DNA of 64,000 bases from an uncultured Sphingomonadaceae bacterium. Its GTDB lineage: Bacteria > Pseudomonadota > Alphaproteobacteria > Sphingomonadales > Sphingomonadaceae. The stretch covers positions 620,001 through 684,000 of the forward strand of contig CANLQG010000001.1 in NCBI GenBank assembly GCA_947493195.1, given 5' to 3'. Below the pieces are notes generated by a model that was not told where the DNA came from, searched no databases, and was given only the letters and a program-made list of their open reading frames with translations. Below are positions 16,046 through 24,633 of the stretch, piece after piece; the stretch's first letter is position 1, and each line of letters begins with the position of its first letter. The position numbers and the translations under genes are program-made.

Positions 16046-17245
16046 ATGGACCAGCAATTCTACCGCATGAAGCGCCTCCCGCCCTATGTCATCGCTGAAG
16101 TCAACGCGATGCGAGCGGCCGCGCGTGCGGAAGGGCGCGACATCATCGACCTGGGCATGGGCAATCCGGACCAGCCTCCGCCCAAGCACGTGATCGACAA
16201 GCTGTGCGAAGTCGCGCAGAACCCCGATGCTCATGGCTATTCCCAGTCCAAGGGCATTCCCGGACTGCGCAAGGCGCAGGCGAATTATTACGAACGCCGC
16301 TTCGGCGTCGATCTCGATCCCGACAACGAAGTAGTCGTCACGCTCGGCTCCAAGGAAGGTCTTGCCAGTCTGGCAACGGCCATCACGGCGCCCGGCGATA
16401 CGATCCTTGCACCCAACCCAAGCTATCCGATCCACACCTTCGGCTTCATCATCGCCGGCGCCTCGATCCGCTCGGTGCCGACCACGCCGGACGAGAAATA
16501 CTGGGAAGCGCTGGAAGCGGCGGTGAACTTCACCGTACCGCGCCCGACCGTCCTTGTGGTCAACTTCCCCTCCAACCCGACGGCAGAGGTAGTGGACCTC
16601 GATTTTTACAAAAAGCTGGTCGACTGGGCCAAGTTCCACAAGGTGTGGGTCCTCTCCGACCTTGCCTATTCGGAACTCTATTACGACGGCAAGCCGACCC
16701 CCTCGATCCTGCAAGTGCCCGGCGCGAAGGACGTGGCGGTGGAATTCACCAGCCTTTCGAAGACCTTCGGGATGGCTGGCTGGCGCATTGGCTTTGCGGT
16801 GGGCAACCAGACTCTGATCTCCGCCCTCGCCCGCGTGAAGAGCTATATCGACTACGGCGCCTTCACCCCCATCCAGGCTGCTGCTTGTGCCGCGCTGAAC
16901 GGGCCGCAGGACTTCGTCGAGACAAACCGCGAGATGTATCACAAGCGGCGCGACGTGATGGTGGAGGCCTTTGGCCGCGCCGGATGGGAAATCCCGCCGC
17001 CGCCCGCCAGCATGTTCGCCTGGGCGCCGCTGCCACCGGCCCTGAAGGAGATGGGCAGCCTGGAATTCTCCAAGCAACTGCTGACCAAGGCGGAAGTCGC
17101 CGTCGCGCCGGGCGTGGGCTATGGCGAGGACGGCGAGGGTTACGTTCGCATCGCCATGGTAGAGAACGAACAACGGCTGCGGCAGGCTGCCCGAAACGTG
17201 AAGCGCTATTTCCAGGAAATGGGCGTTAACACCTCCGGCTCCTAG
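16046..17245 (+). CDS. alaC: Class I/II PLP-dependent aminotransferase, AlaC-like
   Basis: The 399-residue fold-type I aminotransferase has the substrate-binding IDLGMGNPDQPPP segment, NFPSNPTAEV, YSELYYDG and the PLP lysine in SLSKTFGMAGWRIGFAVG. Overall sequence character matches the AlaC/LL-diaminopimelate aminotransferase-like group, which makes alanine from pyruvate and glutamate. The ATG at 16046 has AGAAGGA upstream and gives the family's MDQQFYRMKRLPPYV start. It is divergent from phaC. Confidence 0.85.
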   Translation: MDQQFYRMKRLPPYVIAEVNAMRAAARAEGRDIIDLGMGNPDQPPPKHVIDKLCEVAQNPDAHGYSQSKGIPGLRKAQANYYERRFGVDLDPDNEVVVTLGSKEGLASLATAITAPGDTILAPNPSYPIHTFGFIIAGASIRSVPTTPDEKYWEALEAAVNFTVPRPTVLVVNFPSNPTAEVVDLDFYKKLVDWAKFHKVWVLSDLAYSELYYDGKPTPSILQVPGAKDVAVEFTSLSKTFGMAGWRIGFAVGNQTLISALARVKSYIDYGAFTPIQAAACAALNGPQDFVETNREMYHKRRDVMVEAFGRAGWEIPPPPASMFAWAPLPPALKEMGSLEFSKQLLTKAEVAVAPGVGYGEDGEGYVRIAMVENEQRLRQAARNVKRYFQEMGVNTSGS

Positions 17246-17354
17246 TTCCTCATCATGGTCCGGCGATAAACGCGGTTCCTAAGGCCGATTGCGTAGTTGC
17301 GCAGACGGAAAGATGCTGCTGCGTCGCTTTTGCGGAAGCTGACACGGAGCGATA

Positions 17355-18080
17355 ATGGCGATATTCGGCTGGATAGGCCGCGACCGGGTGCCTCCTGCAG
17401 AATGGGACCTGCGCCGGCGCGGCTGGACCCTGTGCCACGGACACGATGACAGCAGGACCGCGTGTCGCCATGTGCTGCTTTGCGACGCGCGCGAACTTGC
17501 ACCGCCAGAACGTCGGGCGCTGGCCGCAGCCGATCTGCCAGTGTGGCGCGTGATGATGCTCGGAGTAGAACAATCCTCCGAACGGGCAGAACTGCTCTCG
17601 CTGGGATGTGTCGACGCGCTGCCTGTCGACACGGATTTGCATGAATTGGAAGCCCGCGCGCAGCGTGCGATTCAAATGTTCGACATGATGCCCCGCCGCC
17701 GCGGTATCGGGCCGCTCTCGCTGGAATTGTTTCACCGCGACGCACGGCATGGCACGCGCTGGCTGGGATTGCATCCGCGCGAGTTCGCCCTTCTCTGGCG
17801 GCTGTCCGAAACGCCGGGCCAGCGCGTCACCCGAAAACAGCTTATCGTCGATGTCTGGCGCATGTCTCATGATCCGGAGACGAATAGCGTGGAGGTGCAT
17901 GTCTCGCGCTTGCGGGCAAAGCTGGCTCTCGCAGGCTGCGATGCGCTGGTGGAAACCGCGCTGGAAGGCGGCTACCGCCTTGCCGACCCGCGATCCTTGA
18001 TGCCGACGGGCAAGGCACCGCAGCCCGGCACGTTCGAGAGCTACCTCTACGAACCCGGCTGGGCGAAGCAGGACGCCTGA
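17355..18080 (+). CDS. OmpR-type winged-helix regulator with degenerate receiver domain
   Basis: The 241-residue protein has a C-terminal winged helix (about residues 120-215) of the OmpR/PhoB type, with LHPREFALLWRL, the recognition region VDVWRMSHDPETNSVEVHVSRLRAKL and the wing LEGGYRL. The N-terminal 110 residues resemble a shortened receiver: one Asp (in VLLCDAREL) sits near where the phosphoacceptor would be, but the acidic pair and the usual Lys are missing. It may work without phosphorylation. No kinase is adjacent, and targets are unknown. Confidence 0.8.
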   Translation: MAIFGWIGRDRVPPAEWDLRRRGWTLCHGHDDSRTACRHVLLCDARELAPPERRALAAADLPVWRVMMLGVEQSSERAELLSLGCVDALPVDTDLHELEARAQRAIQMFDMMPRRRGIGPLSLELFHRDARHGTRWLGLHPREFALLWRLSETPGQRVTRKQLIVDVWRMSHDPETNSVEVHVSRLRAKLALAGCDALVETALEGGYRLADPRSLMPTGKAPQPGTFESYLYEPGWAKQDA

Positions 18081-18092
18081 ACCGCTGCCGGG

Positions 18093-18386
18093 CTAACAGT
18101 TCAGCATGCCCTTGAACCTGTCGAGAACGGTTTCATGAAGCGGTGCCTCGAAAGCGATACCGGCGCGGCCATCCTCGGCCCAGACCAATTCACCCGGCAG
18201 AGCGGAAAGGCCCGGCAGGGTCACCAGCACGCGTTCCCCAGGACGAGCGGCCGAGCCATGAAATCCCACCATACAACCGCCCGCGGAAATATCCAGAACC
18301 TGCAAGTCGACGGAGCCCCCCGCTTTCGCGCGAACCTTCACGCGCACGACATCGGCATCCTCGCGGTCCATCAATCCTGCTTTCAT
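18093..18386 (-). CDS. PilZ domain protein
   Basis: This 97-residue single PilZ-like domain includes RVKVRAKAGGSVDLQVLDISAGG, equivalent to the D/NxSxxG part of the c-di-GMP motif, and the later GELVWAEDGRAGIAFE strand pair typical of the fold. The canonical N-terminal RxxxR is only partly recognisable (REDADVVRVKVR), so c-di-GMP binding is uncertain. The start at 18386 gives the compact domain; upstream in-frame sequence is not protein-like. It converges on the winged-helix regulator with 12 bases between stops. Confidence 0.75.
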   Translation of the reverse strand: MKAGLMDREDADVVRVKVRAKAGGSVDLQVLDISAGGCMVGFHGSAARPGERVLVTLPGLSALPGELVWAEDGRAGIAFEAPLHETVLDRFKGMLNC

Positions 18387-18561
18387 CTGCAAGCTGCCCT
18401 TTCGCCTGAACCCCCACCCTAGGTGAGAGCTGTTTAGCAGAAAGTTACCAAGATGGTCGTGATCGGAGGGTGACACAAAAAAGTATCCGCGCTCAAATGC
18501 CCAAGAAAGCCCCAAGAAAGCATTGCACTTGCGCATGCGGTTCGCTACTTGCCCGCGCTCC

Positions 18562-18635
18562 GGCCCGATGGCGGAGTGGTTACGCAGAGGACTGCAAATC
18601 CTTGCACGCCGGTTCGATTCCGGCTCGGGCCTCCA
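18562..18635 (+). tRNA. tRNA-Cys (GCA)
   Basis: The 74-base cloverleaf has acceptor arms GGCCCGA/TCGGGCC, the anticodon loop CTGCAAA with anticodon GCA, T-loop GGTTCGATTCC and an encoded CCA end after a T discriminator. Confidence 0.95.
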
Positions 18636-18692
18636 CTTCCCTGCATTTCCGCGTTGCCCCACGGCGATCGCGGCACTAAAGGGCGCTGGAAG

Positions 18693-18768
18693 GCCGCTTT
18701 AGCTCAGTTGGTAGAGCACATCATTCGTAATGATGGGGTCACAGGTTCGAGTCCTGTAAGCGGCACCA
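18693..18768 (+). tRNA. tRNA-Thr (CGU)
   Basis: The 76-base cloverleaf has acceptor arms GCCGCTT/AAGCGGC, D-arm AGCTCAGTTGGTAGAGC, the anticodon loop ATTCGTAA with anticodon CGU, T-arm ACAGGTTCGAGTCCTGT and an encoded CCA. Its 3' end is repeated imperfectly at 29968-29988, marking it as the integration site of the following island. Confidence 0.95.
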
Positions 18769-18771
18769 GCA
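18751..18771 (+). repeat. Left attachment-like repeat (tRNA-Thr 3' end)
   Basis: The last 18 bases of tRNA-Thr plus three flanking bases recur at 29968-29988 in the same orientation with 19 of 21 identities. The two mismatches are adjacent, in the acceptor stem. This is the usual product of tRNA-targeted integration. Confidence 0.65.
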
Positions 18772-18972
18772 CTTTCAGCACAACATCATAGAAGAGGCAG
18801 TCGAAAGCGCCTTCGGCATTGGGAAGAGCTTGGGTCCCGACTAGCTTGTTTTGGTCAGTCGGGGCAGCACCGGGAATGGGACGCTGGCGGCAGCGACTCC
18901 TAGCGAATTGTGAACGCTTGACTGGTGCGCGCGCCAAACAAGGGATCGCCCCTATGGCGGCAACCGAGGCAG

Positions 18973-19959
18973 CTAGGTCATACTATGCGGTGACTTTGCG
19001 AACAGTTGCCCGTAATCGTTCAGCATATGGGTCTTCGCCCGCCTACGCATGACTTCGCGCGTGGCCTCGGCAATGGCACCTGGATCAGCCAGCCGCTGTC
19101 GCCAGGGCGCGGAATGCCCACTCGGTCCAACGTCCAGCGTGCCATCGAGAACCGAGGCGCGGAATGCGGGGTCCGTGTCGCAAAGGTTCTGCACCAGATC
19201 CGAGACTACGTCGAACCAGGTCAATGGCAAAAGGCCGATAACGAGATGTAGCGAATCCTCTTCGTTGGCCATGGCATTGTGCAGAAAGCCCCGCGGAATG
19301 AAGAGGGCTTCGCCGACATGCGTTGTGTAATGCGTTGGTGAGGAAAACTCGAAGCTGTCCGGTCGCGCCTGCGACAAGTTCGGCATGGCATTTTCCTGCC
19401 GCGCCCTGCTGTCGACTGTCCAACTCTTTTGACCATGCAGTTGCACCGCCAGAACATCGGAGGTGTCGAAGTGGTTTGGTGTCGAAAGCGCACCCGCCGG
19501 ACTGTAGATCGCCGAGATGGTTGTCTTGAAATAGCCGGTCTTCGACAGGTCCGCTGCAAGTTCACGCAAGCCTTGATGCATGCGTTGCAGGTTCTTGACG
19601 TAGATGCTTGTCTTTGCGGCCCTCAGGTGCAGGATCGTATCAAGAGTAAGTGAGCCGCCGGGTCCGATCGCCTGCGTCCATGCCTCGCTCGAAGCCCCCC
19701 CGCGGTCATGCGCGTAAAACTGGATTTCCCCCTCGGAACGCCAGCTCCGGTCCCGCAGAATTTCGAATAGCTCGGAAAGGCCAAGATCAATGCTCGGGAG
19801 CCGGTCATCGCAAATCAGGCCACAACGCTGATCGAGGTGACAGTCGACGATACGCTCTGCAGCTGCTGCCGAGCAAAGTCTCTCGAACATATTGGATGAC
19901 AGGATCGCGTGATCCGCTGTCATTGCGTTGCAGTCAGACTGGTCGAACGTTGACGGCAC
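18973..19959 (-). CDS. JmjC/cupin-type Fe(II)/2-oxoglutarate oxygenase, putative lasso peptide hydroxylase
   Basis: The 328-residue protein has a cupin_4/JmjC-like double-stranded beta-helix: the metal motif HFDTSD (HxD, about residue 178) in TPNHFDTSDVLAVQLHG, the strand pair KSWTVDS, and the distal His in GEALFIPRGFLHNAM. Such enzymes hydroxylate amino-acid side chains of proteins or ribosomal targets. Its start is 24 bases after the stop of the lasso precursor in the same direction, so it is the last gene of the kinase-B1-C-A operon. Hydroxylation of the precursor (for example Asp6 or a Pro) is the natural inference, not shown by the sequence. Confidence 0.8.
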   Translation of the reverse strand: MPSTFDQSDCNAMTADHAILSSNMFERLCSAAAAERIVDCHLDQRCGLICDDRLPSIDLGLSELFEILRDRSWRSEGEIQFYAHDRGGASSEAWTQAIGPGGSLTLDTILHLRAAKTSIYVKNLQRMHQGLRELAADLSKTGYFKTTISAIYSPAGALSTPNHFDTSDVLAVQLHGQKSWTVDSRARQENAMPNLSQARPDSFEFSSPTHYTTHVGEALFIPRGFLHNAMANEEDSLHLVIGLLPLTWFDVVSDLVQNLCDTDPAFRASVLDGTLDVGPSGHSAPWRQRLADPGAIAEATREVMRRRAKTHMLNDYGQLFAKSPHSMT

Positions 19960-19982
19960 GGGAGACCCATACCGGGGTTCGA

Positions 19983-20123
19983 TCAGGACATCTGAAGGAT
20001 CATCGGAAATTCAAACGGATCGGGGACAGGCCCGCTCCCCGTCCGTTCAATCTGGAGTTTCTCCAGTTCCGGCTTGAGGAACGGCTTCTTCCCGCCAGAT
20101 TCGGCTGCAGCGAACTTATCCAT
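19983..20123 (-). CDS. Lasso peptide precursor (leader 29 + core 17 residues)
   Basis: The 46-residue product ends in a Ser. The leader has F15-L-K-P18, the FxxP/YxxP motif bound by the PqqD-like protein, Leu20 and Leu23, and Thr28 at position -2, all in the register of the paeninodin leader. The predicted core starts at Ser30: SGPVPDPFEFPMILQMS. Ser1 amine to Glu9 side chain would give a nine-residue macrolactam, with an eight-residue tail ending Met-Ser. The terminal Ser is what HPr-kinase-like lasso enzymes phosphorylate. The start chosen has GGGGAG 12 bases upstream; an in-frame ATG at 20168 (61 residues) is possible. It lies between cyclase and oxygenase genes. Glu9 versus another acceptor is an inference. 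Confidence 0.85.
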   Translation of the reverse strand: MDKFAAAESGGKKPFLKPELEKLQIERTGSGPVPDPFEFPMILQMS

Positions 20124-20174
20124 TGGCTTACGTAACTCCCCAATATTTACAAGGTTGCCGCGTAGCATGCCAGC

Positions 20175-22025
20175 CTAAGCCATCCAAGCCAATAACTGCT
20201 GTAGATGCCACAGCATGTATCGCCTCAAGAGGAAGTTCGGCGAGTTCTGGTCGGTCAGTGCCGAACCATCTTCAAACAGAGCTTCAAATGCTGTTCGATC
20301 AATCATTTCCTGCAGGATGACAGGCAAGTCACCGTAAGCGATGACGGGCAGGTCAGCGATGGCGAAATCCCCCTCCAGCGGGGGACCAAGGTCCTTGCCC
20401 GGCTGCCATGCGATGGAGTCCGGGATTGATCCGGCAACCGCCCGGCGGTGGAGATAGCGTCCCAGCGACTTGCTGCGCTTTTCGATCGAGGGGACCGAGA
20501 AGAAGAACTGAATCAGGCGGCAGTCGAACATCGGGAAGCGGTATTCGATCCCGTAAGTCGCTGCGAAAAGGGCAGAGGAATCGAGCCGGGCCGTACGTCC
20601 CTGGCGAAAGCCGGGGCTCATCGCAGCAATCTGGTTGATCGTCACATCTGGCAGGTGCGGTGCCATCCAATCCTCGATGCGTTGCTGCAACCCGGTGTCT
20701 TGAAGATAGCCACGCGACAGAAAGGTCTGCGCGATCCGCGCTTTCGCGGCCTGGCGCATCTTCACATCCACGGCAGGCAGCCCCTTCATCCTCCACTTCG
20801 CCAACCGCGCCAGGCGCATGGGCAAGTGTCCTTCCATCTCGCCAAGCAAGGCAGGGTAATCACGGCGGTCAAACAATTCGTCGTGGAGCGAATTGGCATA
20901 CCCGGTAACGATCTCGTCACCGCCAAAACCGGACATCACCGTGCGGATGCCCTGCTGCTCGCAATGCTCGAAGAAGCCTGCACTCAGCAATGGCTGGCCA
21001 TGCTCGGGTGGATGTCCGATCGCAATGCGAGCCCGCTCGACCAGTTCGTCCATGCGCAAGCTTTCATGCCGGACGCTGCGGCGCGTATGCACGATGCCAC
21101 ATTGCGCCGCGAGTTCATCAAGCAAATCGTGTTCGCGCTGATGCGCAACGAGAGCGAAGGTTTGAAAATCCTCAAGGCCGTGCGGCAGGACCCGGACGAG
21201 GTGCGCTACGATCGAGGCCGAATCAAGACCGCCGGAGCTCTCCGCCCCGATCAGGTATTGCGTCCGCGTACGGTCATCGATCGCCCGATGAAATGCTTCG
21301 CGATAAAGCTCGACCCACTTTGGATCGCGCTTGCTGGCATGCGGCGCTTCGAGTTCGAAGTCATGAAACCGCCGGAGCGTTAAGCCACCATGAGGCGCAA
21401 TGAGCAATTCATGGCCCGGCCGCAGCTTCGCAATATCCTCGAATGCCGTCTGGTCGTCGGCAAAGCACAGGCCCGCGAGGAAGAGAGCGATCCACTCTCG
21501 ATTGTAGCGCGGTACCCCTTCCTGCACCGCGCGGATCGCAGCTGGCGACGTCCCAAGGATGAACCGGTCATCCGGCTGACTGTAAAAGAGAGGTTTCGCC
21601 CCGATTGCGTCACGCGCGCAATATGTGGCGCCATTGGCTGGATCGTGGATGACGAAGCTGAAGTCCCCCTCAAGATGACGCGCGCAATCGTCCGGCCAGC
21701 GCTCATGTGCAGCAAGGATGATTTGTGGATCGGTGAGCGCGGCGTGATCGTCCAGCCCCAGCACTCCACACAGTTCGGCGCGATTGTCGAGCCGTACCCA
21801 GCTCGCGATGATGCGCCCGCTCTTGGCACAAACCTCTGGCGTCCGTTCATGCAAGGACGACGGCGTATTCCAGTGGATTGCATGGACAAGGCTTGCCCGC
21901 TCGTCCTCCCAGTAACCCGATGCATCCGGCTTCCTGAACGGGGCAAGGGCCCCGATCAGCCTGGCAGCGTCTGGCCGAGTTCCCGACGCAGATTCAGGAA
22001 CACGCCTGACAACAGCGGCAAACAC
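20175..22025 (-). CDS. Lasso peptide macrolactam synthetase (asparagine synthase-like, C protein)
   Basis: The 616-residue protein has an N-terminal class II glutamine-amidotransferase-like domain without the catalytic Cys2 (it starts MFAAVV), as is usual for McjC-type cyclases, and a C-terminal asparagine synthase domain with the ATP pyrophosphatase motif SSGGLDSASIV near residue 265 and SGFGGDE near 368. These enzymes adenylate the ring Asp/Glu of the core and close the isopeptide bond with the N-terminal amine. It starts four bases after the B1 stop and ends just before the precursor gene. Confidence 0.92.
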   Translation of the reverse strand: MFAAVVRRVPESASGTRPDAARLIGALAPFRKPDASGYWEDERASLVHAIHWNTPSSLHERTPEVCAKSGRIIASWVRLDNRAELCGVLGLDDHAALTDPQIILAAHERWPDDCARHLEGDFSFVIHDPANGATYCARDAIGAKPLFYSQPDDRFILGTSPAAIRAVQEGVPRYNREWIALFLAGLCFADDQTAFEDIAKLRPGHELLIAPHGGLTLRRFHDFELEAPHASKRDPKWVELYREAFHRAIDDRTRTQYLIGAESSGGLDSASIVAHLVRVLPHGLEDFQTFALVAHQREHDLLDELAAQCGIVHTRRSVRHESLRMDELVERARIAIGHPPEHGQPLLSAGFFEHCEQQGIRTVMSGFGGDEIVTGYANSLHDELFDRRDYPALLGEMEGHLPMRLARLAKWRMKGLPAVDVKMRQAAKARIAQTFLSRGYLQDTGLQQRIEDWMAPHLPDVTINQIAAMSPGFRQGRTARLDSSALFAATYGIEYRFPMFDCRLIQFFFSVPSIEKRSKSLGRYLHRRAVAGSIPDSIAWQPGKDLGPPLEGDFAIADLPVIAYGDLPVILQEMIDRTAFEALFEDGSALTDQNSPNFLLRRYMLWHLQQLLAWMA

Positions 22026-22029
22026 TGTC

Positions 22030-22323
22030 TCAGTCGATCGTCTCGACCAGGCCTTGGTCGATCAAGCGCGATAGAAACTCTTCGACGTAATTCTCGAAAC
22101 TTGGCTCTGCGTCGGTCGAGAACTCCTCGGTCAACGCCGAAAGCAAATCATCGAGCAAGATCGGTTCAGCCAATTTGTCCCATATCGATGGGCCGCTACC
22201 CGTCATCACAAAATAGGTGCCCTGGTTCACATCCATCATCACGACCTCGTCGTCCATCGTAGTCGCCACGACATGTGCGGCGCGGGTAAGTCGCTTGTTG
22301 TGCGGCACTGTCTTCTGAGCCAT
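22030..22323 (-). CDS. PqqD-like lasso peptide recognition protein (B1/RRE)
   Basis: The 97-residue protein is a stand-alone PqqD fold. It has the beta hairpin DDEVVMMDVNQGTYFVM, then SIWDKL and an acidic helix bundle ending VEEFLSRLIDQGLVE. In split-B lasso pathways this RiPP recognition element binds the leader FxxP/YxxP motif and presents the precursor to the B2 protease. It sits between the kinase and cyclase genes, 32 and 4 bases from each. Confidence 0.92.
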   Translation of the reverse strand: MAQKTVPHNKRLTRAAHVVATTMDDEVVMMDVNQGTYFVMTGSGPSIWDKLAEPILLDDLLSALTEEFSTDAEPSFENYVEEFLSRLIDQGLVETID

Positions 22324-22355
22324 TCCGGTTTCCCTCTTTCAACCCGCGCAGCCGG

Positions 22356-23291
22356 CTAGGACCAAGCGTGTTGCACCAACGACTGACCGGAATGCAAGGC
22401 GAGAATGGCCTCCGCAACAGTATCAACTGACAAGCACGAAGCCGGACGCCTTATGCGATGGATGGGAGTTGCAACAGCAAGCTGCGCCAGGCGCTGCATG
22501 TAGTCGGCGTCGAGCTCGAGAACGCGGGACAACTCGGGGCGAAAAATGTTGTTGCAAAGCGCGGCAAAGCGCTCTGCCCCCGAAAACCTGCTCTCTTCAA
22601 GCGCTGCGCTATCGCCCACTTCAAGGTGAACAAAAAGACCCGCACGCTGGCTCACGGGCGGAAGGGAACGCGACAGCGGAACGCTCCATTTATCATGCGC
22701 GCCCTCGAACCGACGCAAGCCCGTTGTGTCGATGCCGATTTTGCGCGCAGCATCATCCCACAGCTTGACGCGCGTGAGGCCGCGCAGGATGTTCCCATCC
22801 TTGTCGATTGCGCACACGTCGTCGCTCAGCACCGCATAGCCGCGCGCCATCAATGCTGCAGCGATCGTCGATTTGCCTGCGCCCGAACTCCCCATGCACA
22901 CGATGGCATTGCCACATGGCATGGCGATCGCATTGCCATGCAAGACGAAATGCCCACGCTGCATGAGGATCGCTGCCAGACCCGTTCCAAGCAGGTATAG
23001 CCGCATTTCGTCTTCGATCGCGTTTGCATGAGGCTGGTAGACGATGCGCTCACCCGCCTCGATCCGCATCGCGAGTTTGCCAGGAATATTGATCCAGAGC
23101 CGGTCCCCATCCCTGCGAACGAAGTTAACAAGGTCGGGCGGGTCGTCAGCGGAACAAGGCTCGATAACGCCGCTGCTAATCACGACATCGGGAACGCCGT
23201 CCCCGGCGTGATCCACCGGATCGAGAAGACCGAGATCGCTGCTGATTAACAGTCCGTAGGCTTCGCCAAGATGATATCTGGTTGGTCGCAT
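22356..23291 (-). CDS. HPr kinase-like lasso peptide kinase
   Basis: The 311-residue protein has the HprK-type P-loop GSSGAGKSTIAAAL near residue 133, followed by the Asp pair in VLSDDV. An N-terminal region of about 110 residues is unlike classic HPr kinase. Homologues in paeninodin-type clusters phosphorylate the C-terminal Ser of the precursor; the precursor here does end in Ser. It is the first gene of the minus-strand operon K-B1-C-A-oxygenase, divergent from B2 with 119 bases between, which must hold both promoters. The enzymatic role is inferred from family and context. Confidence 0.88.
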   Translation of the reverse strand: MRPTRYHLGEAYGLLISSDLGLLDPVDHAGDGVPDVVISSGVIEPCSADDPPDLVNFVRRDGDRLWINIPGKLAMRIEAGERIVYQPHANAIEDEMRLYLLGTGLAAILMQRGHFVLHGNAIAMPCGNAIVCMGSSGAGKSTIAAALMARGYAVLSDDVCAIDKDGNILRGLTRVKLWDDAARKIGIDTTGLRRFEGAHDKWSVPLSRSLPPVSQRAGLFVHLEVGDSAALEESRFSGAERFAALCNNIFRPELSRVLELDADYMQRLAQLAVATPIHRIRRPASCLSVDTVAEAILALHSGQSLVQHAWS

Positions 23292-23410
23292 TACTTTGAT
23301 TGCACTTGCCCCACAGCAAATTTTGTTTCGGCATTGCCCCCGGACAAACAGGAATTAACGGGGTCGCAACAGCTTTTGCCTTTTGCGTTTCGCTCACCTA
23401 TTCCGGATCC

Positions 23411-23899
23411 ATGCCGGTGGGAAGATCAACCCAAACGTTTACGATTGCGCTACGCAAAGTCAAAACCGCATTGCGGTTGCCGCCACACATCGTCACTCTG
23501 GCCAGTGCATTCTGGTTGCTGACCTGGCCCGCCAAGCTTTCGACCTACCTCGTGCCATCGGATTGGCTGGTAAGGGCGATGGGAGAGGATACCGGCCTAG
23601 AACCGGCAACCTCACCTCTTGACGAACAGCAGACAAGGCACGCGCACGACATCGCCGACGCCTTCGCGCTTGCATCGCGCTACACGGTGCTGCGGGACGC
23701 TTGTCTTGCGCAGGCGCTCGTGGCGCGGCTGATCATGTCGATGACGCGTACGCCCCATGCGATTTGCCTTGGTGTCAACCGCCCGGACACGGGCAAGCCG
23801 ATCGAAGCGCACGCCTATGTAATGGCTGGCGGGATCGTGATCTGCGGCGGCAAAGACCTCCACAAGTACACCTTGGTGCGAAGCTTCAGGAGCAGGTGA
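23411..23899 (+). CDS. Lasso peptide leader protease (B2, transglutaminase-like cysteine protease)
   Basis: The 162-residue protein has a hydrophobic N-terminal region and a C-terminal transglutaminase-like domain. The catalytic Cys is in LRDACLAQALVARLIM near residue 98 and the His in IEAHAYVM near 137, followed by the GGIVICGG segment. B2 proteins cleave the leader after position -1, next to the conserved Thr-2. The ATG at 23411 gives a normal B2 length; sequence upstream in frame is not protein-like. Being alone on the plus strand, divergent from the rest of the lasso operon, is unusual for this family. Confidence 0.88.
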   Translation: MPVGRSTQTFTIALRKVKTALRLPPHIVTLASAFWLLTWPAKLSTYLVPSDWLVRAMGEDTGLEPATSPLDEQQTRHAHDIADAFALASRYTVLRDACLAQALVARLIMSMTRTPHAICLGVNRPDTGKPIEAHAYVMAGGIVICGGKDLHKYTLVRSFRSR

Positions 23900-24014
23900 G
23901 AAAGAGCGATTCCAGCCCGCGCGCGCCTGATGCACCTGCGGCGTGTGACCGTGTATTTGGTCTGCTTGCCCTTTCGCGCCCGGATATTCGCCAGGCGAGC
24001 GGCATGGCGCTGGG

Positions 24015-24632
24015 TCAGACGATCCTGTGAACCCAGCAATTGATCGAAAATCGTCCGTCGGCGAACTCGCCCGAGGGCACCGATACTGGCAGCACTTCGT
24101 GCCGGAAGATCGACGGGAAGAACACCATCGAATTGTCGGTTGGCTGGATCAGTTTTGAAGACGAGCCATCGAGCGACCACAGTCGCAACTCCCCACCTGA
24201 AAAGGCTCTGGGCGTTCGCGAGTAATAATAGACGGCGCTGATTACCCGGAAGCTGGCCCGGCCCCCGCGCATGGTATCGACATGGGGCGCAAAGAATGCG
24301 CCGTCGCCGCTGTGCACCGCTTCCAGTTCCAGGCCAGGCTTGGCGGGTAAGCTGAGGCCGAGAGCCTCGGCAACCTTGTCATGCCGGGTCATGATAATCT
24401 GCTTGAAAAGTTTGCGTTGGGCGGGGGTGAGCGTGCGGGAACCGCCGCGGCGGATATCAACATCGATCGCGCCGCCGACGATTTCACCACCTTGATCAAG
24501 AGCAACCGCCGATGGACGCTGGTCCGCTTCGTTGGCGAGCGCATGCTCCAGCAGGGCGCGATGATCGTCAGGGCTGAGGAGGTCCGCTTCCACGTGCACC
24601 GGCGGCAGTCGGCTGAGGCTGCTGGATGGCAT
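24015..24632 (-). CDS. Prolyl 4-hydroxylase-type Fe(II)/2OG oxygenase
   Basis: The 205-residue protein matches the P4H-like oxygenase core: HVDTMRGGRASFRVISAVYYYS (metal HxD), the glycine-rich FSGGELRLW, the distal His in SIFRHEVLPV and the 2OG-binding Arg in GRFSINCW. This family typically hydroxylates proline. The start at 24632 is one base past the stop of the upstream oxygenase, so the two are co-transcribed. The predicted lasso core contains four prolines (positions 3, 5, 7 and 11), so it is a candidate substrate. Confidence 0.85.
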   Translation of the reverse strand: MPSSSLSRLPPVHVEADLLSPDDHRALLEHALANEADQRPSAVALDQGGEIVGGAIDVDIRRGGSRTLTPAQRKLFKQIIMTRHDKVAEALGLSLPAKPGLELEAVHSGDGAFFAPHVDTMRGGRASFRVISAVYYYSRTPRAFSGGELRLWSLDGSSSKLIQPTDNSMVFFPSIFRHEVLPVSVPSGEFADGRFSINCWVHRIV

Positions 24633-24633
24633 A

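Noticed and set aside
20168..20168. Upstream ATG for the lasso precursor
   Set aside because: It would add 15 residues not seen in comparable leaders and has a poor ribosome site; the shorter start fits the leader register. Kept as an alternative in the entry.
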